DNA of 6,783 nucleotides from Tannerella sp. (GTDB lineage Bacteria > Bacteroidota > Bacteroidia > Bacteroidales > Tannerellaceae), in NCBI GenBank assembly GCA_031268395.1, contig JAIRXI010000204.1, forward strand, positions 1 to 6,783, written 5' to 3'. Both the position numbers and the translations under genes were made by a program. Below, piece after piece: positions 4,960 to 6,783 of this stretch. How positions within the stretch are numbered: the stretch's first letter is position 1; each line of letters opens with the position of its first letter. A model generated the notes under the pieces. It saw only the letters and a program-made list of their open reading frames with translations, searched no databases and had not been told where the DNA came from.

Positions 4960-6351
4960 ATGAACAGTAACAGTAATCATAACAGTCCGTTGACGCTGGG
5001 GACAGAACCTGCCGGCAGGCTGCTGGCCCGGTATGCGATCCCGGCCATTATTGCCATGACGGCCTCGTCGGTCTATAACATGGTAGACAGCATCATCATT
5101 GGCCATGGCGTCGGGACGATGGCCATTGCGGGGCTGGCGCTGACTTTCCCGCTGATGAACCTGGCGGCGGCCTTCGGGTCGTTTGTCGGCGTGGGCGCCT
5201 CCACGATCATTTCCGTCAAGCTGGGACAGCGGGATTATGAAGGCGCGAACCTGGCGCTGGGGAATGTCCTGACGCTGAATATCGTTATCGGGATTGCCTT
5301 TACGGCGCTGTGTTTCCCGTTCCTGGATCCCGTTTTCCGTTTTTTCGGCGCCAGCGACCGGACGCTCCCCTACGCCCGCGAGTATATGGAAGTGATCCTG
5401 GCGGGGAATGTCATCACTCATATCTATTTCGGGCTGAACGCCGTGCTCCGGGCGGCCGGGCATCCGAAACTGGCCATGTATGCCACGCTGACGTCGGTCG
5501 TGGTCAACTGCCTGCTGGCGCCGCTCTTTGTCTTCGGTTTCGGCTGGGGCATCCGGGGAGCGGCCTGGGCAACGGTGATCGCACAGGCGATTTCCCTTGT
5601 CTGGCAGATCGTGCATTTTCTCCGCCCGGACCGGTTGCTCCATTTCCGGAAAGGGATTTACGGATTGAGGCGGAAACTGGCAGGCAGCATTTTCGCCATC
5701 GGCCTCTCGCCTTTCCTGATGAATCTCTGTTCCTGCCTGATCGTGATCCTGATCAACCGCGGCCTGAAGGCGTATGGCAGCGACCTGACCGTCGGCGCCT
5801 ACGGGATCGTCAACCGGATCATTTTCCTGTTCGCCATGGTCATCATGGGCCTGAACCAGGGAATGCAGCCGGTGGCGGGGTATAACTTCGGCGCGCGCGA
5901 CTACCGGCGGGTGACACAGGTCACGAAACTGACGATCGGCTGGGGCATGGGCATTGCCACGTTCGGTTTCCTGATCTGCCACCTGTTTCCCGAGGGCATT
6001 ATCCGGTGGTTCACCTCGGACGCCGAACTGATCCGGACGGCTGCCGGCGGCCTGCATATCGTGTTTGCCGTCTTCCCGCTCGCGGGCTTCCAGATGGTGG
6101 CGACGAACTTTTTCCTCTCAATCGGGATGTCAAGCAAGGCGATCTTCCTCTCCCTCACCCGCCAGGCGCTCTTCATGATCCCCTGCCTGATCATCCTGCC
6201 GCAGTTTTTCGGCGTGCTGGGCGTATGGGTCAGCCTCCCGGCCGCCGATTTTACCGCCTCCGCGCTCACCGCCTTCATGCTTTTCAGGCAGCTCGGAAAA
6301 CTTAAGCGCGCAACGGACGATCCCGGTTTCAACAGCCAACTGTCCCGGTAA
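4960..6351 (+). CDS. MATE family multidrug exporter, MepA-like
   Basis: This 463-residue inner-membrane protein has about 12 transmembrane helices in two homologous halves, the usual length and fold of MATE exporters, which use a Na+ or H+ gradient to expel cationic drugs and metabolites. The N-terminal signature PLTLGTEPAGRLLARYAIP (10-28) followed by ASSVYNMVDSIIIGHGVG (35-52) is typical of the MepA-like subfamily. Other landmarks are GVGASTIISVKLGQRD (77-92), LNAVLRAAGHPK (159-170) and the matching second-half segment GLNQGMQPVAGYNFGARDY (297-315). An upstream in-frame GTG at 4894 would add 22 residues, but they overlap the terminator and promoter, so ATG at 4960 is chosen. The last residues (LKRATDDPGFNSQLSR) are polar and coincide with a DNA repeat. 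The substrate cannot be predicted. Confidence 0.93.
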   Translation: MNSNSNHNSPLTLGTEPAGRLLARYAIPAIIAMTASSVYNMVDSIIIGHGVGTMAIAGLALTFPLMNLAAAFGSFVGVGASTIISVKLGQRDYEGANLALGNVLTLNIVIGIAFTALCFPFLDPVFRFFGASDRTLPYAREYMEVILAGNVITHIYFGLNAVLRAAGHPKLAMYATLTSVVVNCLLAPLFVFGFGWGIRGAAWATVIAQAISLVWQIVHFLRPDRLLHFRKGIYGLRRKLAGSIFAIGLSPFLMNLCSCLIVILINRGLKAYGSDLTVGAYGIVNRIIFLFAMVIMGLNQGMQPVAGYNFGARDYRRVTQVTKLTIGWGMGIATFGFLICHLFPEGIIRWFTSDAELIRTAAGGLHIVFAVFPLAGFQMVATNFFLSIGMSSKAIFLSLTRQALFMIPCLIILPQFFGVLGVWVSLPAADFTASALTAFMLFRQLGKLKRATDDPGFNSQLSR

Positions 6352-6419
6352 AACGGCGTTTGAAGATGCCCTGCCGGTAAAAACGGCCCGCAACGCACGA
6401 TGGGACTGTTTCAAAAGCC
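6309..6419 (+). repeat. Duplicated 3' end of the MATE gene (A-B-B-A direct repeats)
   Basis: A roughly 30-bp segment at 6309-6337, inside the last codons of the MATE gene, recurs at 6389-6419. Both begin cgcaacg-acgat (12 of 13 identical) and end gtttcaa-agcc (11 of 12 identical). Between them a second motif, ccggtaaaacggc, occurs at 6345-6357 (covering the stop codon) and, with one extra A, at 6374-6387. All copies point the same way. No hairpin with a T tract that could terminate the MATE transcript is visible here. Confidence 0.55.
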
Positions 6420-6505
6420 GAATGCCGTCGTCATTGCGAGTCGAAATATCCGGAGAACAAACAAAAGAAAATGACGAAAACATCGGATTGGCCGTCAAAA
6501 ATCCC

Positions 6506-6558
6506 GGCTCGGCGTAGCGTCCCGCTACGTCGTGTTAAAAGCAAGGCTCCCGCCTTGC
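6506..6558 (-). repeat. Two-hairpin palindromic repeat, copy 2
   Basis: Read on the minus strand this is gcaaggc-ggga-gccttgc, a tttaac linker, then cgtagcg-gga-cgctacg followed by ccgagc. It is the same order and spacing as copy 1 at 15-67. The sixth base pair of hairpin A is C-G in copy 1 and G-C here, so both sides changed together. The loop of hairpin B is 3 nt instead of 5. The copy straddles the inner edge of the left arm of the large inverted repeat. Confidence 0.75.
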
Positions 6559-6572
6559 GCCGATCCCGATTT

Positions 6573-6600
6573 GGAGAATGGAGAATGGAGAATGGGGGAT
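6573..6600 (+). repeat. GGAGAAT heptamer tandem repeat
   Basis: ggagaat occurs three times in a row (6573-6579, 6580-6586, 6587-6593), followed by the related gggggat (6594-6600). It lies in the middle of the spacer of the large inverted repeat. It looks like a short slippage-prone microsatellite with no sign of being translated. Confidence 0.8.
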
Positions 6601-6623
6601 TGCTTCGTTCCTCGCAAGGACGG
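6599..6623 (-). repeat. CATTGCGAG-type dispersed intergenic motif
   Basis: The plus strand reads attgcttcgttcctcgcaagg followed by acgg; the minus strand is a close match to the gtcattgcgaggaacgaagcaat type of repeat that I recognise from intergenic DNA of many bacteria. Its ctcgcaaggacgg end (6611-6623) recurs exactly at 6744-6756, at the outer edge of the right arm of the large inverted repeat. Related sequence also occurs at 71-83 and 6424-6440. Its function is not established. Confidence 0.6.
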
Positions 6624-6783
6624 TGCACGGCGGGTTGAAATGCACTCGGCTCGACGCAGCGGGACGCTGCGCCGAGCAGGAGTTATTGACTGCCAATCCG
6701 ATGTTTTCGTCATTTTCTTTTGTTTGTTCTCCGGATATTTCGACTCGCAAGGACGGCGCTGATGAGCCTGTCTTTGCAGGATA

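Larger units (their letters stand above)
6434..6750. repeat. Large inverted repeat, 99-bp arms around a 119-bp spacer
   Basis: Left arm 6434-6532 and right arm 6652-6750 are reverse complements with 7 mismatches and no gaps. The outer 59 bp (6434-6492 / 6692-6750) are perfect. Allowing a 3-nt gap, similarity reaches 6424 and 6757 (gccgtc / gacggc). The inner arm ends carry the hairpin B repeat: cgtagcg-tcc-cgctacg at 6513-6529 and cgcagcg-gga-cgctgcg at 6655-6671. The spacer contains hairpin A (6541-6558), a 7-bp tandem repeat and a cattgcgag-type motif. No transposase or convincing gene lies within, so this resembles a non-autonomous, MITE-like or composite intergenic repeat. Confidence 0.85.

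Noticed and set aside
4867..6057. 396-residue open frame on the minus strand opposite the MATE gene
   Set aside because: Composition is dominated by Arg, Gln, Asp and Pro with no family motif, and it lies antisense to a full-length, well-recognised transporter.
6532..6762. Small genes in the terminal inverted repeat
   Set aside because: The frames on both strands consist of inverted arms, hairpins and a heptamer microsatellite; there is no ribosome-binding site, promoter box or recognisable domain.

Overview
This window looks like a piece of a Bacteroidota chromosome, most likely order Bacteroidales. Three plus-strand genes are preceded by the phylum's TAnnTTTG -7 promoter box (TAACTTTG, TATCTTTG, TATCTTTG) with little Shine-Dalgarno sequence. 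The gene set also fits: a PorT-like outer-membrane barrel, an ECF sigma factor followed by a small NPFxVPxGY-type membrane protein and a Spy-like periplasmic protein, a TonB-dependent receptor, and a MepA-like MATE transporter. I cannot name the genus.

Layout. Positions 1-390 have no gene but hold three perfect hairpins (15-97), then a 23-bp-period tandem array (160-267) that is itself one large palindrome, then a promoter. Positions 391-993 (+) encode a PorT-like barrel. It converges on a three-gene minus-strand operon (2608 down to 1128: ECF sigma factor, putative anti-sigma membrane protein, Spy/CpxP-like protein) that ends in a hairpin terminator at 1041-1085. The sigma gene is divergent from a TonB-dependent receptor (2761-4776, +). 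The shared 152-bp intergenic region carries an exact 11-bp inverted repeat that brackets the receptor's -7 box. A hairpin terminator and a promoter are packed directly in front of the MATE gene (4960-6351, +). The last 430 bp are non-coding and dominated by a roughly 99-bp inverted repeat (6434-6532 / 6652-6750), of which 59 bp are perfect.

How the parts fit together. The sigma/anti-sigma/Spy operon has the organisation of an envelope-stress regulatory unit. Most other products in the window are envelope proteins (barrel, receptor, exporter), but nothing in the sequence proves that the sigma factor controls them. The main novelty is in the non-coding DNA. The same two-hairpin repeat occurs at both ends of the window in opposite orientations. 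Its copies differ mainly by paired changes that keep the stems intact, which suggests a dispersed structured repeat family. One copy is embedded in the large terminal inverted repeat.
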